Of a stretch of DNA of 62,903 nt, positions 41,740 through 51,321 are shown piece by piece (the stretch's first letter is position 1; the number at the start of each line of letters is the position of its first letter). The position numbers were made by a program, and so were the translations under genes. Below the pieces are notes generated by a model. The model had not been told where the DNA came from. It did not search any database and worked only from the letters and a program-made list of their open reading frames with translations. Source of the DNA: Sphingopyxis sp. (lineage in GTDB: Bacteria > Pseudomonadota > Alphaproteobacteria > Sphingomonadales > Sphingomonadaceae); contig NZ_JAEMQX010000009.1 of the NCBI RefSeq assembly GCF_016463645.1, positions 6,516-69,418 of the forward strand, read 5' to 3'.

Positions 41740-44700
41740 ATGCGTGATGTTCGACAAAATCGTCTGCCGCTGGGTCGTTTCGGCGTTGCAATGACCGCGT
41801 TGGCACTGGTGCAGGCTGCACCGGCGCTGGCGCAGGCGCAGGAGCAAGCCGCTCCTGCCGACACCGAAGCGGCGCCGGCCGACCAGATCATCGTCACCGG
41901 CTCGCGCGTCGCGCGCGACGGCTTCCAGGCGCCGACCCCGCTGGTCGTGCTGACGCAGCAGGATATCCAGAACACCTCACCGTCGAACAATATCGCCGAT
42001 TTCGTAAACCAGCTTCCGCAACTCGCGGGCTCGACGCGGCCGGCCAACTCGCGCCTAAACATTTCGAACGGTTCGGCGGGTATCAACGCGCTCAATATGC
42101 GCAACCTCGGCGAAAGCCGCGTGCTCGTTCTCGTCGACGGCCGCCGTTCGGTCGGTTCCACAATCTATGGCTGGGTCGACATCAACACCATCCCGCAGGC
42201 GTTGGTCGATCGCGTCGAAGTGGTGACCGGGGGTGCCTCGTCGGCCTATGGTTCGGACGCCGTCACCGGCGTCGTCAACTTCGTCCTCAACAAAAGGCTG
42301 GAGGGCCTGCGCATCACCGGCGACATCGGTCTCACCGACAAGGGGGACGGGTTCAACTATTCGGGCAGTGTCGCGGGCGGCATGTCCTTCGCCGACGGCC
42401 GCGGCCATGCGGTGTTCAACGCCGAGATCGCGCATCAGGACGGTATCTACGAAGTCGATCCGAACGACCGGCCGTGGAACCACCGGGGCTATCTGGCCTT
42501 TCAGAATCCCGACTATGTGGCCGGCAACGGCCTCCCCCAGTTCATCACGGTACGGAGAAACGCCGGCCAGACGAACCAGGCGCCGGGCGGCTTCATCACA
42601 GGTTCGGCGGGCAATAACAATGCGCTGCGCGGCCTCTATTTCGGCCAGAACGGTCAGGTCATTCCCTTCAACTATGGGTCGTTCAACTCGCCTGCGCTGA
42701 ACAGCGGCTCTGCGGTGACTCGCACCGTTGGCGGCGACTGGCGGCTCAACGATTCGGGTCGCCGTATCGGCCTCAATCCCAAGGATGACCGCTGGGGCGC
42801 CTATGGTCGCCTGAGCTATGAAATCGCCGATGGCGTCGAAATCTTCGCTGAAGGGTCGTACAACAAGCAGGAAGTCTTCTTCAACGCTGGCCCCAACTTG
42901 GGCTCGGCAACGCTCAGCACGATCGGCTGTACGACCGTTCCCGTCCCGACGACCTGCAACGCCTTCGCGCTGCAGACGCTGGGCGCCGCACGGCTCGCGG
43001 GCGTCGACAGCGTTAGCATCACGACCACCGCGGCCGACCTGCCATTCCGTGGGATCAACAACAAGCGCGAGGTCCAGCGCTATGTCATTGGTGCCGAGGG
43101 TGAGTTCGACGCATTCGGCAAGTCCGCGCGCTGGGACGTCTACGGCCAATACAGCCGCTCGGACCTCCGCGAGCAGCTTCGCAACATCATGCACGTCGCC
43201 CGGATGCGAGATGCGACGAACGCCGCCTTTGCACCGGCCGGAAACGCCGGCGGCTATGCTACCGGCTCGATCCAGTGCTTGATCAACGTCGATGCCAGCG
43301 CCACCAACAATGATCCGAACTGCGTGCCGCTCAATCGGCTGGGCATCGGCGTCGCTGATCCGGCGGCGATCGATTATGTGCTCGGCGACCCCTATCGCAA
43401 GCAGGTAATGCAGCAATATGTCGCGGGCGCCAACCTGTCGATGACGCCATTCGCGACCTGGGCGGGCGACGTCAGCGTCGCGATCGGCGGCGAATATCGC
43501 GAAGAGAAGATCCGTGGCAGCGTTCCGGAAGAGTTTCAGCCGCTCGCGACGGTCGATGCCAACGGACGACCGGGCTTTTTGAACCAATGGTCGGTCGGCA
43601 ACTATCTGCCGTTCAAGGGCAGCTATAATGTGAAGGAAGCCTATCTCGAGACCGTGGTCCCGCTGGGCTTTGGCCTCGAGTTCAACGGCGCGGTGCGCGC
43701 GACCGACTATTCGACATCGGGCTATGTCACCACATGGAAGCTCGGCGCGACTTGGGCACCGATCGAGGATATCCGTTTCCGCGTGACACGGTCACGCGAC
43801 ATTCGGGCGCCCAACCTCAACGAACTGTTCCAAGCGGGCACCGCCAACAGCGATTCGGTGCGCAACCCCCAGTTCGTTCAGGGCGACCCGACCAGCGGCC
43901 CGCAATTTTTCCCCTATTCGGGCCTGACGACGGGCAACCCCGACCTGAAACCCGAAAAGGCAGATTCGTGGAATATCGGCGCGGTGGTCACGCCGCGTTT
44001 CCTCCCCGGCTTCAGCGCGTCGGTCGATTATTTCCGTATCGACCTAGAGGATGCGATCGATACGCTTACGGCGCAGGAAATCGTCAATCGCTGCGACGAA
44101 GGACGGCAGGAATATTGTGCCGCGATCACCGAGGATCCGTCGCGCGAACAACCGGGGCCGCCGCGCGTCCCCTATCTGCTGATCCGCAGCCAGCCATTCA
44201 ACTTCGTCAGCAAACTGGTGCGCGGCATCGACTTCGACGCCGCCTATCGCCTGCCGGTCGGCGGAGAAAGCAGTATCACGCTGCGGGGTAATGCGACGCG
44301 CTATATCGAGAATCTGTCGGACACCGGCATTACCGGTGTCACGCCGGTCAATACCGTCGGTGCGAATGGCGGCCAGTTCAGTACGCCAAAATGGATTTTC
44401 CGCGGTAGCCTCAATTACGAGACACCGACCTTCTCAGGCACCGTTGTCGGCCGCGGCGTCAGTTCGGGCAAATATCTGGCTAACGCCATCGAATGCACGA
44501 GCAACTGCCCGACCTCGACCAGCCAAGCCCCAACCTATGACAACAACCATGTCAAAGGGACCTTCTATGTCGACCTCAACCTGACGCAGAAGGTCCAGAT
44601 GAAAAGCGGTTCGCAGGCGGAGCTTTTCTTCAACGTCACCAATTTGTTCGATGCCGATCCGCTGCTGCTGCCCGAAACGGGTCTCGCCGCGAACAGCACC

Positions 44701-44757
44701 TTTTCGGACCTGCTCGGCCGCCAGTTCCGTGTTGGGATCCGGTTCCGGACCAAGTAA
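41740..44757 (+). CDS. TonB-dependent receptor (large sphingomonad type)
   Basis: A 1005-residue receptor with signal peptide (ALALVQAAPALAQ), a Glu/Ala/Pro linker, a plug beginning QIIVTGSRVARDGFQAPTP and containing NMRNLGESRVLVLVDGRR and VEVVTGGASSAYGSDAVTG, and a long barrel. It ends in GIRFRTK, so the usual last Phe is followed by three residues, slightly unusual. AGGGG lies 9 bases before the ATG at 41740. Receptors of this group are common beside peptidases and acylases in sphingomonads and probably import peptides or glycoconjugates. Confidence 0.92.
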   Translation: MRDVRQNRLPLGRFGVAMTALALVQAAPALAQAQEQAAPADTEAAPADQIIVTGSRVARDGFQAPTPLVVLTQQDIQNTSPSNNIADFVNQLPQLAGSTRPANSRLNISNGSAGINALNMRNLGESRVLVLVDGRRSVGSTIYGWVDINTIPQALVDRVEVVTGGASSAYGSDAVTGVVNFVLNKRLEGLRITGDIGLTDKGDGFNYSGSVAGGMSFADGRGHAVFNAEIAHQDGIYEVDPNDRPWNHRGYLAFQNPDYVAGNGLPQFITVRRNAGQTNQAPGGFITGSAGNNNALRGLYFGQNGQVIPFNYGSFNSPALNSGSAVTRTVGGDWRLNDSGRRIGLNPKDDRWGAYGRLSYEIADGVEIFAEGSYNKQEVFFNAGPNLGSATLSTIGCTTVPVPTTCNAFALQTLGAARLAGVDSVSITTTAADLPFRGINNKREVQRYVIGAEGEFDAFGKSARWDVYGQYSRSDLREQLRNIMHVARMRDATNAAFAPAGNAGGYATGSIQCLINVDASATNNDPNCVPLNRLGIGVADPAAIDYVLGDPYRKQVMQQYVAGANLSMTPFATWAGDVSVAIGGEYREEKIRGSVPEEFQPLATVDANGRPGFLNQWSVGNYLPFKGSYNVKEAYLETVVPLGFGLEFNGAVRATDYSTSGYVTTWKLGATWAPIEDIRFRVTRSRDIRAPNLNELFQAGTANSDSVRNPQFVQGDPTSGPQFFPYSGLTTGNPDLKPEKADSWNIGAVVTPRFLPGFSASVDYFRIDLEDAIDTLTAQEIVNRCDEGRQEYCAAITEDPSREQPGPPRVPYLLIRSQPFNFVSKLVRGIDFDAAYRLPVGGESSITLRGNATRYIENLSDTGITGVTPVNTVGANGGQFSTPKWIFRGSLNYETPTFSGTVVGRGVSSGKYLANAIECTSNCPTSTSQAPTYDNNHVKGTFYVDLNLTQKVQMKSGSQAELFFNVTNLFDADPLLLPETGLAANSTFSDLLGRQFRVGIRFRTK

Positions 44758-44802
44758 ACTGATCAGAAGAGCCACGCTCCCGCTTGAAAATCGCATCGAC
44801 GT

Positions 44803-44821
44803 GCACGGTCCGGCACCGTGC
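44803..44821. repeat. Hairpin after the third TonB receptor
   Basis: GCACGGT and ACCGTGC form a 7-bp stem with loop CCGGC, 46 bases after the receptor stop. There is no T tract, so it is at best a weak terminator or a 3'-end stabiliser. Confidence 0.35.
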
Positions 44822-44998
44822 GCGTTGACGCTGTAATACAGCAACCCAAATTGCTCTCTCCTTGCCCCCTATTCCATGCCATCAAGGCAATGAATCGTCG
44901 GAAAGGGCTGGATTTGTTGGACGGCAAACCGACCGCTCCGCTGCAATCTAGGAGCTTACATCCAGACAGGCAGGCCGTCATCCTGAGGAGTTGATCCG

Positions 44999-46165
44999 TT
45001 GAGCATCGCGAGTATCGCCCTGCCCCGCGTCTTCCGCATCGGCGGCGGGGCTTCGAAGCAATTGCCCGAGGTGCTTGGCGCGCTGGGACTGTCGCGGCCG
45101 CTGGTCGTGACCGATGGCTGGCTGGTGAGCAGCGGCCGTGTTCAGGAACTGACAGAGAGGCTAGCTAAGGCGGGAATTGCCGCGCGCGTATTCGCCGACA
45201 CGGTGCCCGATCCGACCATCGCGTCGATCGATGCGGGCGTGGCGTTCCTGCACAAGGGCGAGCATGACTGCATCGTCGGTTTCGGCGGTGGCAGCCCGCT
45301 CGACAGTGCGAAGGCGATTGCCTTGCTGGGGATGCACGGCGGCGCGATGGCGGATTACAAGGCACCGCATGTACAGGACGCGCCGGGCTTGCCGGTGATC
45401 GCCGTCCCGACCACCGCGGGCACGGGGTCGGAGGCGACGCGCTTCACGATCATCACCGACGAGACGACCGACGAGAAGATGCTCTGCCCTGGACTCGCCT
45501 ATCTGCCCGTCGCGGCGCTTGTCGATTATGAGCTGACCTTTACCAAGCCGGCGGGGCTCACCGCCGATACGGGGATCGATTCGCTGACGCATGCGATTGA
45601 GGCCTATGTATCGAAGCGCGCGAATCCGTTCAGCGACGGGATGGCATTGCTCGCGATGCGCGCGATCGCCCCGAACTTGCGCCGCGTGTGCAGCGACCCG
45701 ATGGACGCCGCAGCGCGCGAGGCGATGATGCTAGGCGCGACGCAGGCGGGGATTGCCTTTTCGAACAGCTCGGTCGCGCTGGTTCACGGGATGAGCCGCC
45801 CGATCGGCGCGCATTTCCATGTCCCGCACGGGCTGTCGAACGCGATGCTGCTGCCCACAGTGACCGCTTGGTCTGCGCCTGCGGCGCTGGATCGCTACGC
45901 GGACTGCGCAAGAGCGATGGGGGTGGCGGACGAAGCCGAAGGCGATCAATCGGCAGTAGCGCGGCTGCTCGACGAACTGGCAGGCTTGAACCGCGAGCTC
46001 GAGGTTCCGGGCCCAGCGGCGTGGGGAATCGACACGGCGCGCTGGGAGGCGCTCGTACCGACGATGTGCGCGCAGGCGGCGGCATCGGGCTCCCCCGCGA
46101 ACAATCCGCGCGTGCCAGAGGCGGAGGAGATGGCGATGCTCTACGCACAGGTCTGGGCTGGCTAA
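44999..46165 (+). CDS. Iron-containing alcohol dehydrogenase
   Basis: A 388-residue group III (iron-dependent) alcohol dehydrogenase. The NAD-binding GFGGGSPLDSAKAIALL (about residues 92-108), PTTAGTGSEATRF, and the metal-site His residues (THAIEAYVS, LVHGMSRPIGAHFHVPHG) are all present. The start is TTG at 44999, with GAGGAG 8 bases upstream. Family members reduce or oxidise short alcohols, lactaldehyde, maleylacetate and others; the substrate is not evident here. It stands alone, 241 bases after the TonB receptor, and converges with a methyltransferase gene. Confidence 0.9.
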   Translation: MSIASIALPRVFRIGGGASKQLPEVLGALGLSRPLVVTDGWLVSSGRVQELTERLAKAGIAARVFADTVPDPTIASIDAGVAFLHKGEHDCIVGFGGGSPLDSAKAIALLGMHGGAMADYKAPHVQDAPGLPVIAVPTTAGTGSEATRFTIITDETTDEKMLCPGLAYLPVAALVDYELTFTKPAGLTADTGIDSLTHAIEAYVSKRANPFSDGMALLAMRAIAPNLRRVCSDPMDAAAREAMMLGATQAGIAFSNSSVALVHGMSRPIGAHFHVPHGLSNAMLLPTVTAWSAPAALDRYADCARAMGVADEAEGDQSAVARLLDELAGLNRELEVPGPAAWGIDTARWEALVPTMCAQAAASGSPANNPRVPEAEEMAMLYAQVWAG

Positions 46166-46214
46166 AACCTTTTGTTCATCGACAGCTAAGCCGAACGCTG
46201 CTTGAGTGCTATCG

Positions 46215-46255
46215 CCCCGCCTCCCTCTCTCCTGCGTCTCGATGTGGAGGCGGGG
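46215..46255. terminator. Inverted repeat between convergent genes, possible bidirectional terminator
   Basis: CCCCGCCTCC (46215-46224) and GGAGGCGGGG (46246-46255) are perfect inverted copies separated by 21 bases, in the gap between the convergent dehydrogenase and methyltransferase genes. No T tract follows on either strand. Confidence 0.4.
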
Positions 46256-46340
46256 TATCCCACTCCGACGCCACCGCGGACCTGATCTTCCCGATGAATG
46301 CCGGCTCGCAGGGAGAGTGCGGGAGCGACATCGACTAGGC

Positions 46341-47219
46341 TTATTTTCGGACAGTGACCTTGAGGTAGGTCGCCGGGATTTCGGTGCGATCGGCACCGCT
46401 GCGGTTTTCGCGCTCGAACAATTGTTCGAGTTCGGTCTGAAGCTCGGCGCGGCGGCCGCTCTTCTCGGCCGCTTCGAACGCGTTCATCGTGGGACCGTAG
46501 TAGTCGCGGAAAATCGTGAGGAATTCGCGCGGCGTGCCCGCATAGCGGAAGGTGTACGTCGCGCGTTCGCAGGCAATCCGATCCTGCGCGATGCCCGCAG
46601 CGCCGAAACGCTCGCGCGCCGCATCCTCCTGTCCCCAGGTCACCGGGCTGACGAAGCCTTCGGGCGGCGGCGAGGTGTAGGCGGCGCAGATTTTGAGCAG
46701 ATGCGCGATGAGGGTCGGATCGCCCGGGATCCAGTTGCCCATCACGATGCGCCCGCCCGCGCGCGTCACGCGGACCATTTCGGCGGCGGTGTCGAGCGGC
46801 CGCGGCGCGAACATCGCGCCGAAGATGCTGACGACGAGGTCGAAGCTGTCGTCGGCGAGCGCATCCAGATGCGAGGCGTCGCCTTCCTCGAAGCGAAGGT
46901 TTGCGAGACCGGCTTCGCGGGCCCGGACGTTACCCGCCGCCACAAGATTGGCCGCGATGTCGATGCCGAGCACATTGGCGCCGCGATAGGCCGACGGCAC
47001 TGCAGTCGTGCCATCGCCGCAGCCGAGATCCAGGACGTCGAGTCCGGCACGGACGCCGAGGCTGTCGATCAGTTCATCGCCACTTTCGCGCATGCAGGCC
47101 GCGAGACGGGTAAAATCCCCCTTCTCCCAAAGAGCCTTGTTCGGGTTGGCGGGGATTGGTAGATTTTCGTTCTGCGGCGCGGCGGGGGCCGCGACCGGCT
47201 GGGTGGTTTCGAGCGTCAC
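46341..47219 (-). CDS. SAM-dependent methyltransferase
   Basis: A 292-residue class I methyltransferase with motif I VLDLGCGDGTTAVPSAY (about residues 62-78), LGIDIAANLV, EEGDASHLDALADDSFD and VVSIFGAMFAP. It resembles small-molecule methyltransferases of the UbiE/Methyltransf_11 type; the acceptor cannot be named. The start is GTG at 47219, with AAGGAG 6 bases before it. It diverges from a winged-helix/TPR regulator that may control it. Confidence 0.87.
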   Translation of the reverse strand: MTLETTQPVAAPAAPQNENLPIPANPNKALWEKGDFTRLAACMRESGDELIDSLGVRAGLDVLDLGCGDGTTAVPSAYRGANVLGIDIAANLVAAGNVRAREAGLANLRFEEGDASHLDALADDSFDLVVSIFGAMFAPRPLDTAAEMVRVTRAGGRIVMGNWIPGDPTLIAHLLKICAAYTSPPPEGFVSPVTWGQEDAARERFGAAGIAQDRIACERATYTFRYAGTPREFLTIFRDYYGPTMNAFEAAEKSGRRAELQTELEQLFERENRSGADRTEIPATYLKVTVRK

Positions 47220-47285
47220 AACAGTCTCCTTGATACGGACCGGGAGGTGGTTCGACGGGAGGCTGAATAGGCATTCCGCGCGTCC

Positions 47286-48911
47286 ATGCTTGAAGACGGC
47301 ATGGAGAATTTATGGAGAAATGCTGATTTGTCCTTCGGCGCATCCCTAACCTATCGCTTCGAAAGCTTCGAGCTCGACCCAAGCAAGTTCGAATTGCGCG
47401 AACGGGGCCAAGCGAAGCGTCTGGAACCGCAGGTGCTGTCGCTGTTGATTCTCCTCGCGAGCAATGCCGATCGGCTGGTCAGCAAGGACGAGATTATCGA
47501 GGAGATCTGGGGCGGACGGATCGTGTCCGAAGCGGCTGTTGCGTCGCGGGTCAAAGCCGCGCGGCAGGCACTGGGAGATGACGGCAAGGAACAGCGCTTC
47601 ATCCGCACGATCCACGGCCGAGGTTTCCGTTTCGGCGCGCCGGTCGCGTTCGCGCAGGGACAGGATTCGGCGCGGAACTCCGCCGAGCCCGTAACTGCAG
47701 AGATGGTCACTCCAATCGCTTCTGAAGACCGGCCATCGATTGCGGTGCTGCCCTTTCACCTTGTCGGCGGCCCCGGACCGCTGTCGGTTATCGCCGATGC
47801 GCTTGCCGATGAGTTGATCGGCGATTTGTCGCGCCTGCGCTGGCTGCTAGTGATCGCGCGCACCTCGTCGTTCCGCTTTCGCGGGCAGGATATTGGGTGC
47901 GAACAGGTCGGCGCGGCGCTGGGCGTGCGGTATTGCGTTACCGGAACGCTGGAGGAAGTGCGCGGCAACGCCATCCTGTCGGTCACGCTAGCACGAACGT
48001 GCGACCGCACCGTGGTATGGGCCGAGCGCTTCACCGCGAGACGCGACGAATTGCACGATCTTCGGTGCGAGATACTTGAGGCGGTGGTCGCTAATCTGGA
48101 AACACGCATCATCCGTAATGAGGTGGAGCGTGCGCGCCGGATGCCCGAGGGCGGGCTCGACGCTTGGTCTTCCTATCATCTCGGGCTCGATCATATGTTC
48201 CGCTTCAACCGGTCGGACAATGCGCGGGCGGCGTCGCTGTTCGCGCGGGCCCTCGAGCGCGATCCCGAATTTTCACGCGCACTGTCGGGCCTGTCCTTCA
48301 CGCGTTTTCAGGATTGTTTCCTGCAATATTCGCCCGATCCCGACGCAATGGCCGAACAGGCGCGCTCATTCGCCGAGCGTGCGGTGCAGTGCGATCCGCT
48401 CGATCCCTTCGCACACCTCAACCTCGGCCGCTCGCTGTGGTTCGCCGACGCGGTGCCGGAGAGCATGGAGCGTCTGTCGGCGGCGATTACGCTCAGCCCC
48501 AATTACGCGCAGGCGATCTATTCGAAAGCCTGGGCCGAGATGACGCAATGCGACATTGGGCACAGCGACGAAAATGCCGAACTCGCGTTGCGCCTCAGCC
48601 CGCTCGACCCGCTGCGCTATGCGATGCTCGGGGTGCGATCGGTCAGCGCGCTGATGCGCGGCGATCACGAGAGCGCGGTCGAATGGGGCGAGCGTGCCGC
48701 GCGGTCGCCGGGCGCGCACAAACATATCGCGGTGATTGCGGCAATCGCTGCCGAAGCGGCGGGCCAACACGAACGCGCGGCGCAGTGGATCGGACGCGCA
48801 CGGCAACTCGACCCGCAGGTATCGCGGGCAACCTTCATGCGATCCTTTCCCTTCGCCGCGACGGGCGGACGCGAAATTATCGAGCGGGCACTGCTCGGCA
48901 CGGGGCTCTGA
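47286..48911 (+). CDS. Winged-helix (OmpR/CadC type) regulator with TPR repeats
   Basis: A 541-residue protein. Residues about 22-118 form an OmpR-type DNA-binding winged helix (YRFESFELDPSKFELRERG ... IRTIHGRGFRFGAP). A middle segment starting SIAVLPFHLVGGPG resembles the FlgO-like/adenylate-cyclase-associated part of CadC-like proteins. The C-terminal half (about 290-520) is helical TPR-like repeats. No transmembrane helix is visible, so it differs from CadC. The start could also be the ATG at 47301; ribosome sites are weak for both. Divergent from the methyltransferase gene. Confidence 0.82.
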   Translation: MLEDGMENLWRNADLSFGASLTYRFESFELDPSKFELRERGQAKRLEPQVLSLLILLASNADRLVSKDEIIEEIWGGRIVSEAAVASRVKAARQALGDDGKEQRFIRTIHGRGFRFGAPVAFAQGQDSARNSAEPVTAEMVTPIASEDRPSIAVLPFHLVGGPGPLSVIADALADELIGDLSRLRWLLVIARTSSFRFRGQDIGCEQVGAALGVRYCVTGTLEEVRGNAILSVTLARTCDRTVVWAERFTARRDELHDLRCEILEAVVANLETRIIRNEVERARRMPEGGLDAWSSYHLGLDHMFRFNRSDNARAASLFARALERDPEFSRALSGLSFTRFQDCFLQYSPDPDAMAEQARSFAERAVQCDPLDPFAHLNLGRSLWFADAVPESMERLSAAITLSPNYAQAIYSKAWAEMTQCDIGHSDENAELALRLSPLDPLRYAMLGVRSVSALMRGDHESAVEWGERAARSPGAHKHIAVIAAIAAEAAGQHERAAQWIGRARQLDPQVSRATFMRSFPFAATGGREIIERALLGTGL

Positions 48912-48935
48912 CGCCGGCGAAAGCGCCGCTGCGCA

Positions 48936-50585
48936 TCAGTTCGTCCAGTAGATATAGTCTTGCCCTTCCTTCCAAGGTGCGTCGAGCGGCACGTCGATGC
49001 GTACCGGCCCTTCGACGAGGCCCGGCCAGATCGGTTTCGCCATATCCTTGTTCTGCATCTCGATCATTGCGCGCAGTGCAGCGACGCGCTGCGGATCGCG
49101 CGCGGCAAGGTCGTGGCGTTCGGTCGGGTCGGCCGCGAGATTATAGAGACGCGCCTTTTCGGGGCGCTTCGTCACCTGCAATTTCCAGTCGCCCGCGCGC
49201 ACCGCGCGATAATCGCCCGAGCGCCAGAACATGGCAGGGCGCTTGGCGGGGCCGGCGAGGACATTTTCGCTGTCGACCGTCCGGTCGCCGGGCAATTTCG
49301 CGCCCGCCGCGGCGGCGATCGTCGAGAAGATATCGAGATGCCCCGTGACATCGGCGCGCTGCGTTTCCGCCGCGATCCCGCCGGGCCAGCGCATGAACAA
49401 GGGCGTACGAATCCCACCCTCGAAGAAAGTCGCCTTCCAGCCGCGGAACGGCGCATTGAGATCGGGCATGCCGTTATACCAAGCGCCGCCATTGTCGCTG
49501 GTGAAGATGACAAGTGTATTGTCGTCGATTCCCGCCTCTTTCAGCTTCGCCATCACGTCGCCGATCCGGCGGTCGAGTTGCGCTATCATCGCGCCATAGA
49601 CGCGCGTCTTGTGATCCTTGATCTGCGGCAACCGATCGTAGTCGACCTTCGTCGCCTGCAACGGCGTGTGCGGGGCGTTGAATGCAAGATACATGAAAAA
49701 GGGCCGGTTCCGGTTCGCCTCGATCGCCTTGATCGCCTCATCCGCAAAATAGTCGGTCATATGGCCCTTGGGATGGAAACGCTTGCTGCCGTTGAAGGTG
49801 ACAGCGTGGCGAAGGTTCGCCCAGATGAAGCGGTCGATCGGGTCCCACGAAAGCTTGGCGTTGACGCTGTCGGGATCATCTTCGGGCAGGAACATCGCCG
49901 CGCCCGCGAGAATCGCCAGGCTTTCGTCGAAGCCCTGCGCGTGCGGCTGAAGCTTGGGCGCCTCGCCAAGATGCCATTTTCCGATATGGAGCGTGTGATA
50001 GCCAACCGCCTTCACCGCCTCGGCAATCGTCACCTCGCTCGCGGGGACGCCCATGTCGGGATAGGCCGGAATGTCGGAAGTAATCAGCTCCTTGTGGAAG
50101 ATCGCGCGGTGTGGCCCGACGCCCTCGCCATGCGCCAGATTCTCGGCAAATTCGACCGGCACCGCTGTATATTCGAAGCCGAAGCGCGTCGGATAGCGGC
50201 CGGTCATCATCGCTGCGCGCGACGGTGAGCAGGTCGCGTTCGCGGCATAGGCGGTGGTGAAATTGACGCCCTCGTGCGCGAGGGCGTCAATATTCGGCGT
50301 CTTGACGATCCCGCCCGCAACTCCGCCCCCGTTGAGGCTGATGTCGTTGTAGCCGAGGTCGTCGGCGACGATCAGGATGATGTTCGGCGGACGCTTGCCC
50401 TCGGGCGCTTTCGCCGGTCCCTGCTGCCAGGCGACCGCACGGTTCGGCTGCACCGGGTCGCGCCAATCCTGGAGAATGCCGGGAATGCGGTATTTATTCG
50501 CCTCGAACGCCCAATAACCGCCTGCGCCTGCGAGTAACAATGCCGGGAGGGCGAGCCACCTTATCTTCACGATCATCTCCCACAT
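48936..50585 (-). CDS. Type I sulfatase, membrane-anchored or exported
   Basis: A 549-residue sulfatase with an N-terminal hydrophobic segment (RWLALPALLLAGAGGYWAF) acting as signal or anchor. IILIVADDLGYND supplies the metal-binding Asp pair, and CSPSRAAMMTGRYPT contains the Cys of the C-x-P-x-R motif that is converted to formylglycine, so a formylglycine-generating enzyme must be encoded elsewhere. The start is uncertain: ATG at 50585 or 50576. It diverges from a TetR gene with a 17-bp palindrome between them, and a second sulfatase lies on the other side of tetR. Substrate unknown. Confidence 0.88.
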   Translation of the reverse strand: MWEMIVKIRWLALPALLLAGAGGYWAFEANKYRIPGILQDWRDPVQPNRAVAWQQGPAKAPEGKRPPNIILIVADDLGYNDISLNGGGVAGGIVKTPNIDALAHEGVNFTTAYAANATCSPSRAAMMTGRYPTRFGFEYTAVPVEFAENLAHGEGVGPHRAIFHKELITSDIPAYPDMGVPASEVTIAEAVKAVGYHTLHIGKWHLGEAPKLQPHAQGFDESLAILAGAAMFLPEDDPDSVNAKLSWDPIDRFIWANLRHAVTFNGSKRFHPKGHMTDYFADEAIKAIEANRNRPFFMYLAFNAPHTPLQATKVDYDRLPQIKDHKTRVYGAMIAQLDRRIGDVMAKLKEAGIDDNTLVIFTSDNGGAWYNGMPDLNAPFRGWKATFFEGGIRTPLFMRWPGGIAAETQRADVTGHLDIFSTIAAAAGAKLPGDRTVDSENVLAGPAKRPAMFWRSGDYRAVRAGDWKLQVTKRPEKARLYNLAADPTERHDLAARDPQRVAALRAMIEMQNKDMAKPIWPGLVEGPVRIDVPLDAPWKEGQDYIYWTN

Positions 50586-50612
50586 CGTACCGTCGGCTTG
50601 TCCGGAAACAAT

Positions 50613-50629
50613 TGACACTATATGTGTCA
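50613..50629. promoter_or_regulatory. Perfect 17-bp palindrome, predicted operator of the sulfatase TetR
   Basis: TGACACTATATGTGTCA is a perfect dyad (6-bp arms, 5-base centre) between the divergent sulfatase and tetR starts. A near copy, TGACACTTACTATGTCA, lies in front of the second sulfatase. Confidence 0.68.
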
Positions 50630-50691
50630 TTATATTGACCGCGACGCAAGATCGTTTGACCCCGGCGCCAAGTCGGGCCAGCAGGGATGCC

Positions 50692-51318
50692 ATGACGACA
50701 GGGTTGAAGAAGAGCGACGCGCAGCGGGCCGAACCCGACCGGATCGACGGCCGGCGCGCGCGCGGGCGTTCGAGCCACAGGCGCATCGTCGAGGCGATGA
50801 TGGAACTGATCGTCGCGGGCGACCTGTCGCCGAGCGCGGCGCGCGTCGCCGAAGAGGCGGGCATCGGCCTGCGCACCGTGTTCCGCCACTTCGACGATAT
50901 GGATGCGCTCTATGCCGAGATCACCGCGAAGATCACCGAGGAGGTGATGCCGGTGGTGATGGCGCCCTATCCCGACCAGCCGTGGCGCGACAACATCCGC
51001 GAGCTCGTCGGACGACGCGTGCGCGTGTTCGAGAGGACGCTGCCGTTTCGCCTTGCCGCCAATATCAAGCGCTACAACTCCCCGTTCCTGATGGGGCAGT
51101 ACAGCCGGGTCGTGATGCTCGAACGCGAACTGATCGTCCGCCTGCTTCCGGCCGCGGTCCGGAACAACCGTATCGGTGTCGAGGCGCTGTGCGCGGCGCT
51201 GTCGTTCCATAGCTGGCGCACGCTTCGCCACGATCAGAGCCTGTCGGCCGAAGACGCGGGCACGGTGATGCGCCAGATGGTCGAGGCGCAGATCGCGGCG
51301 ATCGCCGACGCGGACTGA
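50692..51318 (+). CDS. TetR family transcriptional regulator of the sulfatase genes
   Basis: A 208-residue TetR protein. After a basic leader (GRRARGRSSHRR) comes the helix-turn-helix AARVAEEAGIGLRTVFRHFD (about residues 49-68) and a helical effector domain. The ATG at 50692 has AGGGA 5 bases upstream; the frame is open back to a TTG at 50635, which would start at the operator edge and is unlikely. It lies between two minus-strand sulfatase genes and ends 3 bases before the stop of the second. The inducer is probably a sulfate ester or its product. Confidence 0.9.
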   Translation: MTTGLKKSDAQRAEPDRIDGRRARGRSSHRRIVEAMMELIVAGDLSPSAARVAEEAGIGLRTVFRHFDDMDALYAEITAKITEEVMPVVMAPYPDQPWRDNIRELVGRRVRVFERTLPFRLAANIKRYNSPFLMGQYSRVVMLERELIVRLLPAAVRNNRIGVEALCAALSFHSWRTLRHDQSLSAEDAGTVMRQMVEAQIAAIADAD

Positions 51319-51321
51319 CGC

